Shown: positions 48,374 to 60,065 of the stretch, in pieces
Layout: every line of letters starts with the position of its first letter
Numbering within the stretch: the stretch's first letter is position 1
NCBI RefSeq assembly: GCF_048544455.1
Contig: NC_133538.1
Span: 448,893,311 to 448,957,310 of the forward strand
DNA length: 64,000 nt
Direction of reading: 5' to 3'
Source of the DNA: Silene latifolia
Lineage: Eukaryota > Streptophyta > Magnoliopsida > Caryophyllales > Caryophyllaceae
Position numbers and translations under genes: made by a program
Notes under the pieces: model-generated
Told to the model about the DNA's origin: nothing
The model's database searches: none
The model's input: the letters and a program-made list of their open reading frames with translations, nothing else

Positions 48374-49007
48374 TTAGCAATTTTTCCCCTTTTCTAAGTA
48401 CTTGTCACAAAATATCTTGAATTTCTTTGATTTTGGCGACAAATCCACGGAATTTAAACTTCCCCCAGAAACTTCCTTCTTCTCATTCACATTGTTTCGA
48501 TTAATATAAGCCATAGCTGCAAAGATAAACAAAAAAAAGCATTAAACACCATGATTTAGCTGCAAATATAAACAAAAAAAATAAATAAACCGTCAAAAGC
48601 AAAGATTTACATGCAGTTTCATCCTTTTTACGCTTCTTCTGTAAAAACTTATCGCAGAACTTATGGAATCTCATAGATGTAGGTGAATAAGAACCAGATC
48701 TTTCCATTTCCAGAAAAAGCGAGTTTCGATCAACACATGCAGTACCATCATCAACAATCTTACCAGGTTTCTCATCAAAATATGGGACATCCTCAATCAA
48801 TGAATCAGGAACAAAAGTATTTTCATTCGCGTTATACGCGGATGTAACCTCTGTGTCATCTTCAACATCGGAATTAAGTAGGGAACCATAACCCGAGTAT
48901 GTATCAGGGGCAACATGACCAATTCCTGGTAAATATAAACAATGATTTAGAGATTCATGGTAGGAAGTCTGAGATTTGGGAACTTTTTTGTGCTTTTTTG
49001 AAGACAT
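48374..49007 (-). CDS. Two-exon accessory gene of the mariner element, function unknown (179 aa)
   Basis: I do not recognise this protein. Exon 1 runs from the ATG at 49007 to 48611 and exon 2 from 48516 to the TAA at 48374-48376. The 94 nt intron begins GTAAAT and ends TTTGCAG. The joined length is 540 nt, exactly 180 codons with the stop, with no frame error. Visible features are a basic start (SSKKHKKVPK), an acidic middle (SDVEDDTEV) and a duplicated motif, SPTSMRFHKFCDKFLQKKRKK at the end of exon 1 and SPKSKKFKIFCDKYLEKGKN at the end of exon 2. A near-duplicate acceptor lies about 44 nt upstream in the intron; using it would end the protein early. The gene is convergent to the transposase, at the other end of the element, with the 137 bp repeats between. 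It could be a captured host gene or an element gene. Confidence 0.6.
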
Positions 49008-49577
49008 ATAAGCAGGAAGAGGAATAGATCTAGGGTTTTTTTGGGAATATTTGGAAGAGATATGAAGAAGGAGGAGATCTAGAGAGAGGTAGAGAGGACG
49101 AGATCTAGAGAAAGGTAGAGACGAAGAGGAATGAGCAACGGCGGAATGAAAATGGGGGGTTGAGAGGAGTAGATCTAGGGTTTTTGGGAAAATTCTAGAG
49201 AGGATTTATGAGAGGGAGAAGACAGTTGGAAAATTGAATGTGTTAGGGGGGGGGGTATATCAATATTCCGTGGGAAATGATAAAAAGGGAGGGAGTAATT
49301 AGGTGGAAATTAGGTAAGTTAATAGAGATTAGGTGGAAATTAGATGGGTTAAGTGATGGCATATTTTGTAAATATGCATTGTTAATAAGGATTGTTTGGT
49401 CATTTGCTATACCCAAAAATAGAAATAAAGCAAATGGGTAGATCATAGTGGGTTGGCCCAATATGGAAAATGGGTAGATCTTATGGAAATGGAGGAAGTA
49501 TCATACATGTAGTTTCATATCAAGCCAGGCAAGAAATGTTTAAGGTGAAAAATTATACCTGGATTGAGAGATATATT

Positions 49578-50543
49578 TTATATGTGAAATAGTTTTAAAT
49601 GTGTAATATTCCAAGCTCTTGGGATCATTTCGCCGTCCAGGGTTTGTAGTCTATAAGCTCTTTGGCCGACTATTGAGTCAATCAGGTAGGGACCTTCCCA
49701 GGTTGGGGCCAATTTGCCAGCATTCTTTTCTTTTGTGTTTTGGAAGACTTTCCTGAGGACAAGGTCTCCTACCCTGAATACCCTGGCTTTGACAGTCTTG
49801 TTGTAGCTTTTCGCAACGCTTTCTTTGATATCTTTGCTAATCGATCTTGGCCGCATCTCTTAGTTCTTCTGTTAAGTCCAGGCTGTCCTCCATTAGAGGT
49901 ATATTGCTGGTTATTGTGTTCATGCTGCATCTGGCTGATGGAATTTTTACCTCAGCCGGGATTACTGCTTCACATCCATAGACCAAGGAGTAAGGGGTTT
50001 GGCTTGTGGAATTTTTAGGCGTGGTTACTCGTCACCCCGAGGACCGGGGGAGTTCTTGACCCATCTGCCTTTTCTTCTTTCCAGTTTCTTCTTTATGCAG
50101 CTGATTACCACCTTATTACTGGATTCTGCCTGACCGTTGGCTTTTGGATATCCTGGTGTGGATGTTACCAGATTGATGTTCCATTGAGCACGGAAGGCGG
50201 CTGTTCTTTTTCCCACAAATTGCGTGCCATTGTCGCATACTATTTCAGAGGGGATGCCATATCTATATATGATGTTGTGTTTGATGAATGCTATGACATC
50301 CTTCTCCTTGACTTGCCTGTATGAATCAGCTTCTATCCACTTGGAAAAGTAGTCAGTCATTGCTAGCATGAAAACTTTTTGTCCGGGTGCTTGAGGTAGT
50401 TTCCCTACTATGTCCATGCCCCATTTCATAAATGGCCAGGGCGCGGATATGGAATGTAGTTCTTCAGATGGCTGATGGATATATGGTCCATGAATCTGAC
50501 AAGCTTTACATTTAGAGCTGAATTCCAGGCAATCGGCTCTCAA
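49578..50543 (-). pseudogene. Tat integrase (core and C-terminal parts, frameshifted)
   Basis: Integrase joins element DNA to the target. The core is at 50543-50025, with CKACQIHGP (zinc-finger end), WGMDIVGKLP (first Asp), IVCDNGTQFVG (second Asp) and NGQAESSNKVV (Glu), the complete D-D-E set. A stop at about 50022 and lost frame separate it from the C-terminal part (49856-49578; VGDLVLRKV, GKLAPTWEGPYLID), which ends at a TGA-free stop before the mariner side. Two separate open pieces mean no intact enzyme. Confidence 0.85.
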
Positions 50544-50639
50544 GGTGGGCCAATAATAACCTGTTCTGAGTACTTTGCTTGCCAGGCTTCTTCCACCTTT
50601 ATGATTTCCACAGTATCCTTCATGGATTTCTGATAATAT

Positions 50640-51300
50640 CTAATCAGCTTCTTGTGGTTCCAGGCATCTGAGATACGGCCCAGCCTGCGATTTCTTAAAA
50701 AGCACGTTGTCAATAATAGTGTACGAAGCAGCTTTTATTTTTAGTGCTCTGGCATCTTGGTTATTTAGGAGAAGGAGTCCTTGTTGTAGCCAGTCATAGT
50801 AGGGTTTTGTCCAAGAATTGGCAATATAAATTGGGAAACTTTCATCTTGTTTATCTATTGTAGGTTCTAGTAAATGTACGATGGGTATTTTGTCGAAGTC
50901 TAGGGGACTGAAGTTAGATCCTAGGCCGGCTAGAGCATCGGCCTGGGTATTCAAGTCCCTGGGAATTTGGTCAACATTGAAACTTCGAAATTTTCCTTTT
51001 AAAATTTGAACATCATCTAGATAAAGCATCATTTTGGGGTCTTTTGCAGTATATATCCCATTTACTTGGTTGGAGATGAGAAGGGAATCAGTACGTACCT
51101 TTTAGGTTTTGTACACCAAGGTCAATACACACCTTTAATCCAGCTATTAGGGCTTCATACTCTGCCTCATTGTTGGTAGCCTCAAATGCACAGCTTATAG
51201 CCTATACTATCTTATCCCCCGTGGCGATTTTAGTACTACCCCCGGCTTGTGCCCCTCATGTTGGTCGCACCGTCGACGAATAGGGTCCATTCTAGGTCCG
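50640..51300 (-). pseudogene. Tat second RNase H region and spacer to integrase
   Basis: Minus-strand translation gives NEAEYEALIAGLKVC (about 51180-51120) and QIPRDLNTQADALAGLGS (about 50970-50920). These are typical of the additional RNase H that Tat elements carry between the first RNase H and integrase. Stops and shifts occur near 51100 and 51190. The piece at 51032-50640 stays open and ends RCLEPQEAD. Confidence 0.7.
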
Positions 51301-51539
51301 TTTGGTCGCCGTCGGTTTATTTACTTCTTTTATTAGGTCGGGTTCTAGGGTCGGACTAAAATCAGCCACAAAGTCTGCTAATGCTTGTGACTTAATTGTT
51401 GTCCTTGGTTCAAATGTTATATTGTATGTGCTCACTGGGTCGACCATTTGCACATTCGTCCTGGACAATTATGGCTTTCTAAGTACAGACTTGATAGGAA
51501 GATTGGTTCTGACTATTATAGGGTGGCTTTCAAAGTACA

Positions 51540-52666
51540 AACATATTTTTCAAGCAGGCCATACCTGATCTCTGCGTCTAGTAGGCTCTTACTTACATAA
51601 TAGACTGAGTGCTGTTGTCCGTCTGCTTCTTTGACCAAGACCGCACCGACAATAGTTAGCTGTGGATGACAGGTATACTATCGGGGTTCATATTTGACTG
51701 GTTTTGCCAAAGAAGGGAGGAGAGGATAGATATATCTTTAGGTCTTCAAAGGCGGCTTTGATGATCGGGGGTCCATGAAAAGTCCTTGTTCTTTCTTAGC
51801 GGGTTGTAGAATGATTTGCACCTCTCTGATGATCTTGAAATGAATCTGTTCAGGGCCGCTATTCTTCCAGTTAGCTTTTGTATGTCTTTGACCGTCTTTG
51901 GTGGTTCTAGCTCTAGAATAGCTTTGATCTGTTCAGGGCTGGCTTCTATTCCTCTTTTTGTCACCATATAGCCCAGGAACTTGCCTGCTGAGACTCCGAA
52001 GTGGCATTTTTGTGGGTTGAGCTTTATATTGAATTTCTCTAGTATTTGCAAGGCTACTTCCAGGTCTTTGACGTGGTCTTCTGCCTTTTTTTACTTCACT
52101 ACCATGTCATCTATATAGACTTCCATGGTGTCTCCTATCTGGTCTTTGAACATCATGTTGACTAGCCTTTGGTAGGTTGCACCAGCATTTTTTAATCCAA
52201 AGGGCATAGCAGTATAGCAATATATACCTCTTTCAGTGATGAAAGTTGTGCTTTCCTGATCTGTAGGGTGCATTTTTATCTGATTGAATCCGCTGGAGGC
52301 ATCCATGAATGTTAGCATTTTGTGGCCTGCAGTGGCATCTACCATTGCATCGATGTGTCGCAGGAGAAATGGATCTTTTGGGCAGGCTTTGTTTAAGTCT
52401 GTGTAATCTACACAGACTCTCCATTTGCCATTTTTCTTTTGGACTACTACTACGTTTGCAAGCCAGTCAGGGTACATTACTTCCCTGATCATTCCCATGT
52501 CTAGTAGCTTGTCAACTTCTTGGTTGATGATTTCATGCCTCTCTGCAGCGAATTTTCTTCTCTTTTGCTCTACAGGCTTAAAGGATTTGTCAATATTCAA
52601 CTTATGAGTAATAACATCAGCATCTATACCAGTCATATCAAAATGTGACCAAGCAAAACAAGACAT
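51540..52666 (-). pseudogene. Tat reverse transcriptase and first RNase H
   Basis: Reverse transcriptase (52666-52091) shows VVVVQKKNGKWRVCVDYTDL, NKACPKDPF, LTFMDASSGFNQI, MPFGLKNAGATYQRL and the catalytic YIDD (52103-52117). A TAA at 52088-52090 interrupts VVK-KKAEDH. The thumb and connection follow (52051-51746; FNIKLNPQKCHFGV, LGYMVTKRGIE, LTGRIAALNRFI). The RNase H downstream is fragmented. Confidence 0.87.
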
Positions 52667-52866
52667 TTTAGTTTTGAGAAAGTCGACCGATTTGGTCGAT
52701 TGAGTCGGTGCATCGACCCTATGAGTACTTTCCTGTCAGGGAATTCTGGGTCTAATATGACCTCTCCTGTTTCCATCTGTGATTGTGCTACATATTCTTC
52801 CCTGACAGGTGACTTTAATTGCTATGCAAGGGACTTACCTGACTTTGAGGGTTTCAAAGCCTGAGT

Positions 52867-53241
52867 TTAACATTCCTGAGCTATCCTCTGTTCTCCCCTG
52901 ATGGTGGTTATCCCCCATTCTGTTGGGATTTTCACACATTGGTGGTATGTTGATGGGATTGCTTTGACATTGTGGATCCATGGTCTGCCCAGGATTACAT
53001 TATATGAGGATAGGCAATCCATTACTCCAAATCTTTCATATGAAGCGACGCCTTCCACATAGGTTGGCAGGCTGATTTCTCCCAAGGTGTTCTTTGTTTC
53101 TCCGCTGAATCCAACCAGGACGCTGGATTTCTTGATGATCTTTCCTTCATCTATCTTCATAGCTTTGAGGACGTCAAGCATCACCAGGTTGATTGAACTG
53201 CCTCCGTCTATCAGGATTCTTGATACCTTTCTTTGTGCCAA
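52867..53241 (-). pseudogene. Tat aspartic protease
   Basis: The frame contains VSRILIDGGSSINLVML, the Tat form of the active site (DGGSS in place of DTGAS), and YNVILGRPWIHNVKAIPS as the second conserved block. It ends in a stop near 52864 about 200 bp before reverse transcriptase, so the original polyprotein is interrupted here. Confidence 0.82.
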
Positions 53242-53253
53242 TTTGCATGGTGA

Positions 53254-54859
53254 TTACCAAGCTGTCGTGGTGTAGATCGATATTCCCCTGCAGTCCGAGT
53301 CATCAAAGGTAATAACGGGCAATGATTTGGGCCTGGAAGGAGGTTGAAGTCCGGATTCACCGGATATTCTTTTGGCAAAATGAAATTTGTCGGACCACGA
53401 TTTCGATCCTCCATTTATGAACTTGACTTCATAGATAGGGGGAGGAGGAGGAGGATCTCTGCTGTTCCCTGAATCCCTCTTGTTTTGCCCTTCATCTTTG
53501 TTCTTTGGCTGCTGGATTAAATCCTTCAAGAAGCCTTTCTTTAAGAGATATGCCACCGTTTCTGAGCCGATGCATTCTTCTGTGGTGTGCCCGATATCCT
53601 GATGGAAGTCACACCATCTTGTTGGGTCTTTCCTGGGGTTGTCTGATTTCTTGGGCCATCTGACTGTATCTCCCAGGCTTTCCAGGCGTTTAATTAATCC
53701 TGCAGTATTAATAGAGAAGTTATATTCAGGAATAGTTGGTAGGCTAGAAAGGTTACCTCTGTGTTCTTGTGCCATGTTGACTTCAGATCTTTCAGGCCTG
53801 GAATAGGGTGCTGATCTGGGGTTGCCTCCTTTCTGGTAGGAGCTTTTCCTGTTAGTGTGTCCATAGCCTTGCTTTCCCCCGGATGAGTTCGTTCTGAAGT
53901 TGAGATCTTCTTCCAATCTGACATGCTCTAAGGCGATGGATTGAACAGTAGCAAAGGTTGGGCATGCTTTCTTGGTCAGGTCTGCATAGATGTCACTGTC
54001 AAGCAGGACCCCTTGCCTGAAGGCTTCTACCGCTGTTTCTTCATCACACCTGGGAATGGCCACTTTTTCTTTGACAAATCTGGCCAGGAATTCTTTGAGA
54101 GATTCTTCAGGAAGCTGCTTTACCCTGAACAGGTTACTGGGTCTCTTAGCCATATCTCTGCTGCTCGCGAATTGTTGATTGAAGGCATTGATTAATTCTG
54201 AAAAATTCTGGATACCTCCATTTGGGAGATTAATGAACCACTGTAATGCTACTCCGGTCAGGGTTGTACCAAAGCCCTTACACATGCAGACTTGCCTGAG
54301 TTCACTGGGTATTGAGGCAGCCAACATTTTCTGTTTGAATATGGCAACATGATTTTGTGAATCAGAGGTTCCATCATAAGTTCTCATGGATGGAACAATG
54401 AAAATTTCTTGGGAGATCAATCTTTGCAATTTCATCCGCAAAGGTGAATCTACAAAGTCATCAACTTCTACTTGGACACGTGTCCGGCACTCCAGGTATG
54501 TTTTCTATTTTATGGTGGAGTTTTTGAATTTCCTGAAGCATGGCCATCATTATTGCTGCTTCAGTCTTGTTTGTTTCGTCATTGGGAATGGTTGGAGTAT
54601 CAGATGATGTATCCTTCTCCGGGGTCCCAAAACTGGAGAAGTCAATGTTTTTGATAATGGATGAGAATGGGGTTCCTGGTTCAAATCTGGTCTTGGAGCC
54701 CGAAGCCCGATTTTCCAATTTTTTCCTCAGGCTAGACTCAGACTCCTTCAGCCTATTGATTTCTGCTTCTGCTTGGGCTGCCTTCTCTTGGATTGTTTCC
54801 AATTCTTTGATCTTGGCCAGGGCAGCCGCTAATTGTTGTTCTGCGGTGAGTTCCACCAT
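53254..54859 (-). pseudogene. Tat Gag, one frameshift
   Basis: It starts at the ATG 54859, about 60 bp after the primer-binding site. An N-terminal coiled-coil (AALAKIKELETIQEKAAQAE, then KESESSLRKKLEN) precedes a shift near 54483. The gag domain then follows (54441-53900; RTYDGTSDSQNHVAIFKQKM, LTGVALQWFINLP, FLARFVKEKVAIP), and a zinc-binding CDFHQDIGHTTEEC (about 53575-53620). Apart from the single shift and the end, the frame is open for about 530 codons, more than expected for a very old copy. Confidence 0.87.
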
Positions 54860-54942
54860 TTTTGTGTGTGAATATTAAATGAAAAGATGGTAAAAGGAAT
54901 ATTTTTGATTAAAGAACTAGATGCCCCACGGTGGGCGCCAAT

Positions 54943-55648
54943 TGTTTTAGCAGGATTTTCCTGAACGGATCCGGCCTGATTAGGAAGTAATTCGGGTATC
55001 TAGTTCTATATATTTGGTAAAGATTAAGGGATAAGAAAAAGACTTAAGTATAGAGAATATTGTTTATATTGTATGGAAGAACTGAGTACAGATTAGTATA
55101 TATGATCGGATATTTTTAGAGTAATGACAGATAGAAAAAGTGTAGAAAAATTAAAGAGTCCTCAATTGATCCTCATTGTCTATTTACAAAAGCTATATAT
55201 AGTTCTCATTGCTATTCTCAACGTTACAATGATCAACCACCTCCCCAAATGTAGGAGTTGTTGCCGGATTAATAGGGTATGTTCCCTATTAATCCGCTTG
55301 ACTTATTCTTCTTTTAACGAATCTTCAGCCCTTCCTCTCCTTCCCGTCTTGATTCATAGATGATAGGATATTTTGGTTGGACTTGGTCTTCCTTAAGTAT
55401 AGGACACGATTATTTATATTCAACAATTGCATTTCTTGTTTATCCTTCTCAATCCAGCCTGTTTTAATGATCTGCCAGGTTATTCTGTACTTACCATCAG
55501 GCTTCTCTTCCAGGATTTGGTAGCCTTCTTACTATAATATTCTTTAATAGCTGAACAGTAGTTAGACTTGTCCGGTCTCAGGTTACTTCAATCAGACTAA
55601 TAAGGTCGGGCCAGGTTGGAGTCAGACCAGGCGAAACTGGGCCTAACA
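54943..55648 (-). repeat. 5' LTR of the Tat element
   Basis: 706 bp; on the minus strand it begins TGTTAGGCCC and ends GCTAAAACA, directly followed by ATTGGCGCCCACCGTGGGG. It differs from the 3' LTR by about a dozen substitutions and one 15 bp indel. Confidence 0.9.
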
Positions 55649-57657
55649 GCAGGTAATAAGTCCCCTAGCCCTGATGGTTACACTAGTCAGTTTTATAAGG
55701 ATGCCTTGGATATAGTAGTTGATGATGCGTTGAGTGCTATTAAAGATTTTTTCCACACTGGCAAGCTATTGAAACAATTGAATACTACAACTTTAACTCT
55801 GATTCCTAAACTTGACCATCCTACTAGTGTCTAAGAATTTAGACCTATAGCATGTTGTAATACTTTATACAAGTGTTTGTCTAAAGTTCTTTGCAAGAGA
55901 TTGAGTCAGCTATTGCCTGACATTATGAGTGACAGTCAAGGAGGTTTTGTTAAAGGAAGAAACATTATAGAGAATGTGCTTATTTGTCAAGACTTGGTGA
56001 GGTTGTATAATAGGAAGGATGTCTCCCCAAGATGTCTGATTAAAATTGACCTCAAAAAAGCATATGACTCAGTTGAATGGAAATTCTTGTAGCAAATGCT
56101 ATCTGCTCTTAAATTCCCTCAGAAATTCATTGATCTTATTATGGTCTGTGTGAGTACTCCTGCTTATTCCTTGTCTGTCAATGGAGGTTCTTTTGGATTC
56201 TTTCAGGGTAAAAGGGGTCTAAGGCAAGGTGATCCACTCTCACCTTTATTGTTGTCTCTCTACATGGAGTACCTCTCTAGAATTTTGAAGATTGCTTCTC
56301 TCCAGGATAGTTTCAGGTTTCATCCTATGTGCAGTCACCTGAAACTTAACCATTTTTTATTTGTAGACGATCTTTTAATGTTTTGCAAAGGGAATGAGAG
56401 CTCTATTATGTGGATCATGAGAAGTTTTGCTACTTTCTCAGCTGCTTCTGGGCTCCACATGAATAAGTCTAAATCTGAGATTTATTTTAATGGGGCTCCA
56501 TCAAGTACTATGACTAATATTTTTCAAGTTTTTGGGTTTAAGAGAGGCTGTCTGCCTTTCAAATATCTGGGAATACCCATATCTTCCAAAAAAATTAACT
56601 AAGAATGAGGGTATGAAGTTACTGGATAAGTAGGTAGCAAGAATTAGAGGATGGGGGACAAGACACTTATCTTATGCTGGCAGGCTCACCTTGGTGTCCT
56701 ATGTTCTTTCTACATTGCACACCTATTGGGTTAATATTTTCTTGATTCCTAATGGGATTATGAATAGGTTTAGTGCTATCTGCAGGAATTTTTTATGGTA
56801 TGGTAAATCAGAGTATGGGAAGGCTCCTGCTGTCTCTTGGGATACCTGCTGTGTTCCTAAGTCAGAGGGTGGATTAGGACTCAGAGTGGCAAAATATTGG
56901 AACAAGGCTTTATTGGGTAAGTATGCTTGGTGGCTGGCATCTAAAAAAGATCACTTATGGGTCAAGTGAGTTAATCATGTCTATATGAAAGGGAAATAGT
57001 AGAATGAATACTCCCCTTCTCCTGACTGTAGCTGGGCGTGGAGAAAAATTTCTCATACAATGGCTCTTTTTTTTCCCAAGCATACACCGACAACAAATGG
57101 TTGAACCTGAATGTGGAGTACACTGTCAGAGCTGGCTATGATTGGTTAAGACAGAGTAAACCTAAGTCTCTTGGCACTACTTATGTTGGAGCAGGATTAA
57201 TATTCCTAACACCGCTTTCATTTTCTGGGCTGCACAGCACAAAAGGCTTTTAACAAAGGATATATTAAATAGAATGGGAATTCTGGTGGATACTACTTGT
57301 GACATCTGCAGGGCTCAATCTGAGGATCATCAGCATCTTTTCTATGGATGTCCATCTTGCTTAGAGTGTTACAGACTCCTCCATCAGCGCCTGAAGATTG
57401 ATTTCCCTATGACTGATTTGGTGAGATGGTTTTCTACTGCGAGGTGTTCTAAGCTTCACGGGATAATTATTGGGGCATGTCATGTCTACTTGGTGTATTT
57501 AATTTGGCGGGTAAGGAATGAAGCAAGACTAAAACAGTACGTGAGGAAGCCTGATCAAGTCATCCAACAAATAGTTACTGATATCAAGTCCAGATTCAAT
57601 AGGACTAATGTCAGCGTTTTGAAACCAACTGATAAAGGATGGTTTGACAGTCTTTGA
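55649..57657 (+). pseudogene. LINE 2 ORF2, 3' part (reverse transcriptase and zinc-binding end)
   Basis: The reading frame resumes as AGNKSPSPDGYTSQFYKD, continuing the segment left of the Tat element. Reverse transcriptase motifs include SQGGFVKGRNIIENVLICQD, IKIDLKKAYDSVEW, GLRQGDPLSPLLL and FVDD at about 56358-56372 (Ala to Val in the usual FADD). Stops at about 55832, 56090, 56600 and 56967 break it. The C-terminus (57274-57657) has the CDIC...H-X4-C zinc-binding pattern and ends WFDSL. Confidence 0.87.
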
Positions 57658-57780
57658 GTTCTATGTTTTTTTTTGTTTGGCATTCTTTGATTTTTCTGTT
57701 CATATGAATAAATGTAACATAAAAACTTGAGATTTTGATTAATATAGTTAACTTTCCCAAAAAAAAAAAGATCAGAGTAA

Positions 57781-58711
57781 ATTAAGACGAGTTGAACTGA
57801 TTAAGGTTTTAAAAGAGTCTAGGATGAAGGTCAAATTAAAGGAGGAAAAGGTAAGCGGGAGCTGACAAAATGAGGGACAAATCCACACAATGTGGGTAAT
57901 GCTCTTAGAATGATGGTGACACATGCTAAAGAAGGCGAAACAGGCAAACCTCGTGAGGAGAGACTAACATATTGTGGGAGTATACCCCACCAAGCAAGCT
58001 ACAAGAAAAGAAAATTACGATGTTTGGTACATATGGAACATAATCATTTAAGGTTGGCCATGAAAAGAAGGGTAAGGTGAGGGTAAGTGCACTCTTTAGA
58101 ATACGAGAAGTCTAAGGAGAAACTTTTAAAGTAGCACCGAGAGTTGATATAACAGTCACAATAGGGTTAAAAATAAATTGAGTAACAAGAATATTTTGAT
58201 GATGAAAAAATAGCACATTAAACTCATTGTCAAAAACGTTTCAAGAAATATTGACAATAATAAAGATATGAAACGCATGGTTGAGGTGGAGAGGATATGT
58301 CCAAAAAGAAGGGGTCTAAGAGGCTGAAGGATATACTGCATGACTGCATCTATATTAGTCGTTTATCATACTTTAAATTCAAAGATCAAAAGAGAGGAGG
58401 CGTATACATGTTGTATGTAACACATGAAATGTCAAACGGATTAAAATACAAATAGATTGTCATTTTTTGTTTTGTTTTACCAATTAAACCTCTCCAAACA
58501 ACTATCTAAGGGAAAAAATGTGTTATCCAGTAAGTGTCGATTAGTTTAGCATTAACTACTATCTAAGCAATATTTATTATTAATCAAATATGTTAGCATT
58601 AAAATTGATCTATAGTCCCCTTTACACACTAAAGGCTAAAACACCCTTCGCATTTTACATTTATTTAGGCAATTATTTTAGAATCCGTGCAACGCACAGG
58701 CATCTCACTAG
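57781..58711 (+). pseudogene. Decayed RTE-type LINE 3' end and Helitron-like 3' terminus
   Basis: At 58006-58066 the translation resembles the RLRWFGHV segment of RTE-type reverse transcriptases (here KLRCLVHMEHNHLR). Near 58285-58410 come KRRGLRG and a piece resembling WRRRIHVV, in broken frames. The block ends GTGCAACGCACAGGCATCTC then CTAG (58708-58711) plus T, which looks like a Helitron 3' end related to that at 2392-2421. I infer, without proof, that the second Helitron begun at 2422 ends here. Confidence 0.45.

Positions 58712-60065
<1,354 letters not shown>

Larger units (their letters stand above)
44825..49498 (+). mobile_element. Mariner-like element (plant DD39D type) inside the Tat element
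   Basis: The left end CTTCCTCCATTTTTATTTGA and the right end, complement of TATGGAAATGGAGGAAG, form the terminal inverted repeat, and GATCTACCCATTT follows on both sides. TA flanks both ends (44823-44824 and 49499-49500). It contains an intact transposase (45222-46565), 135 bp and 137 bp tandem repeats, an internal copy of the 3' end (47207-47236) and a spliced gene on the minus strand (48374-49007). The host Tat element is full of stops while this transposase is open, so the insertion is probably more recent than the Tat decay. Confidence 0.88.
40995..55648 (-). mobile_element. Tat-lineage Ty3/gypsy element (Retand-like), inside LINE 2
   Basis: The LTRs are 54943-55648 (5') and 40995-41715 (3'). 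GCAGG duplications lie at 40990-40994 and 55649-55653, exactly in the LINE reading frame. The minus-strand primer-binding site TTGGCGCCCACCGTGGGGC (about 54923-54941) follows the 5' LTR; I do not assign the tRNA. A purine tract (CAAGGGGCAAT, minus, 41716-41726) precedes the 3' LTR. Gag, protease, reverse transcriptase, two RNase H regions and integrase follow in Ty3 order, plus an antisense gene near the 3' LTR, as described for Tat elements such as Retand and Grande. Many stops and frameshifts make it inactive. The LTRs differ at about a dozen bases and one 15 bp indel. Confidence 0.9.
38277..57765 (+). mobile_element. LINE 2 (L1-like), split by the Tat element
   Basis: The target duplication AAAAGATCAGAGTAA occurs at 38262-38276 and, partly merged with the poly-A tail (57759-57769), at 57766-57780. 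Without the Tat insertion and its 5 bp duplication the LINE is about 4.83 kb, the same length as LINE 1, but it is a different and more degraded copy. The plus-strand order is ORF1, the ORF2 endonuclease part, the Tat element, then reverse transcriptase and the zinc-binding end. Confidence 0.88.
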
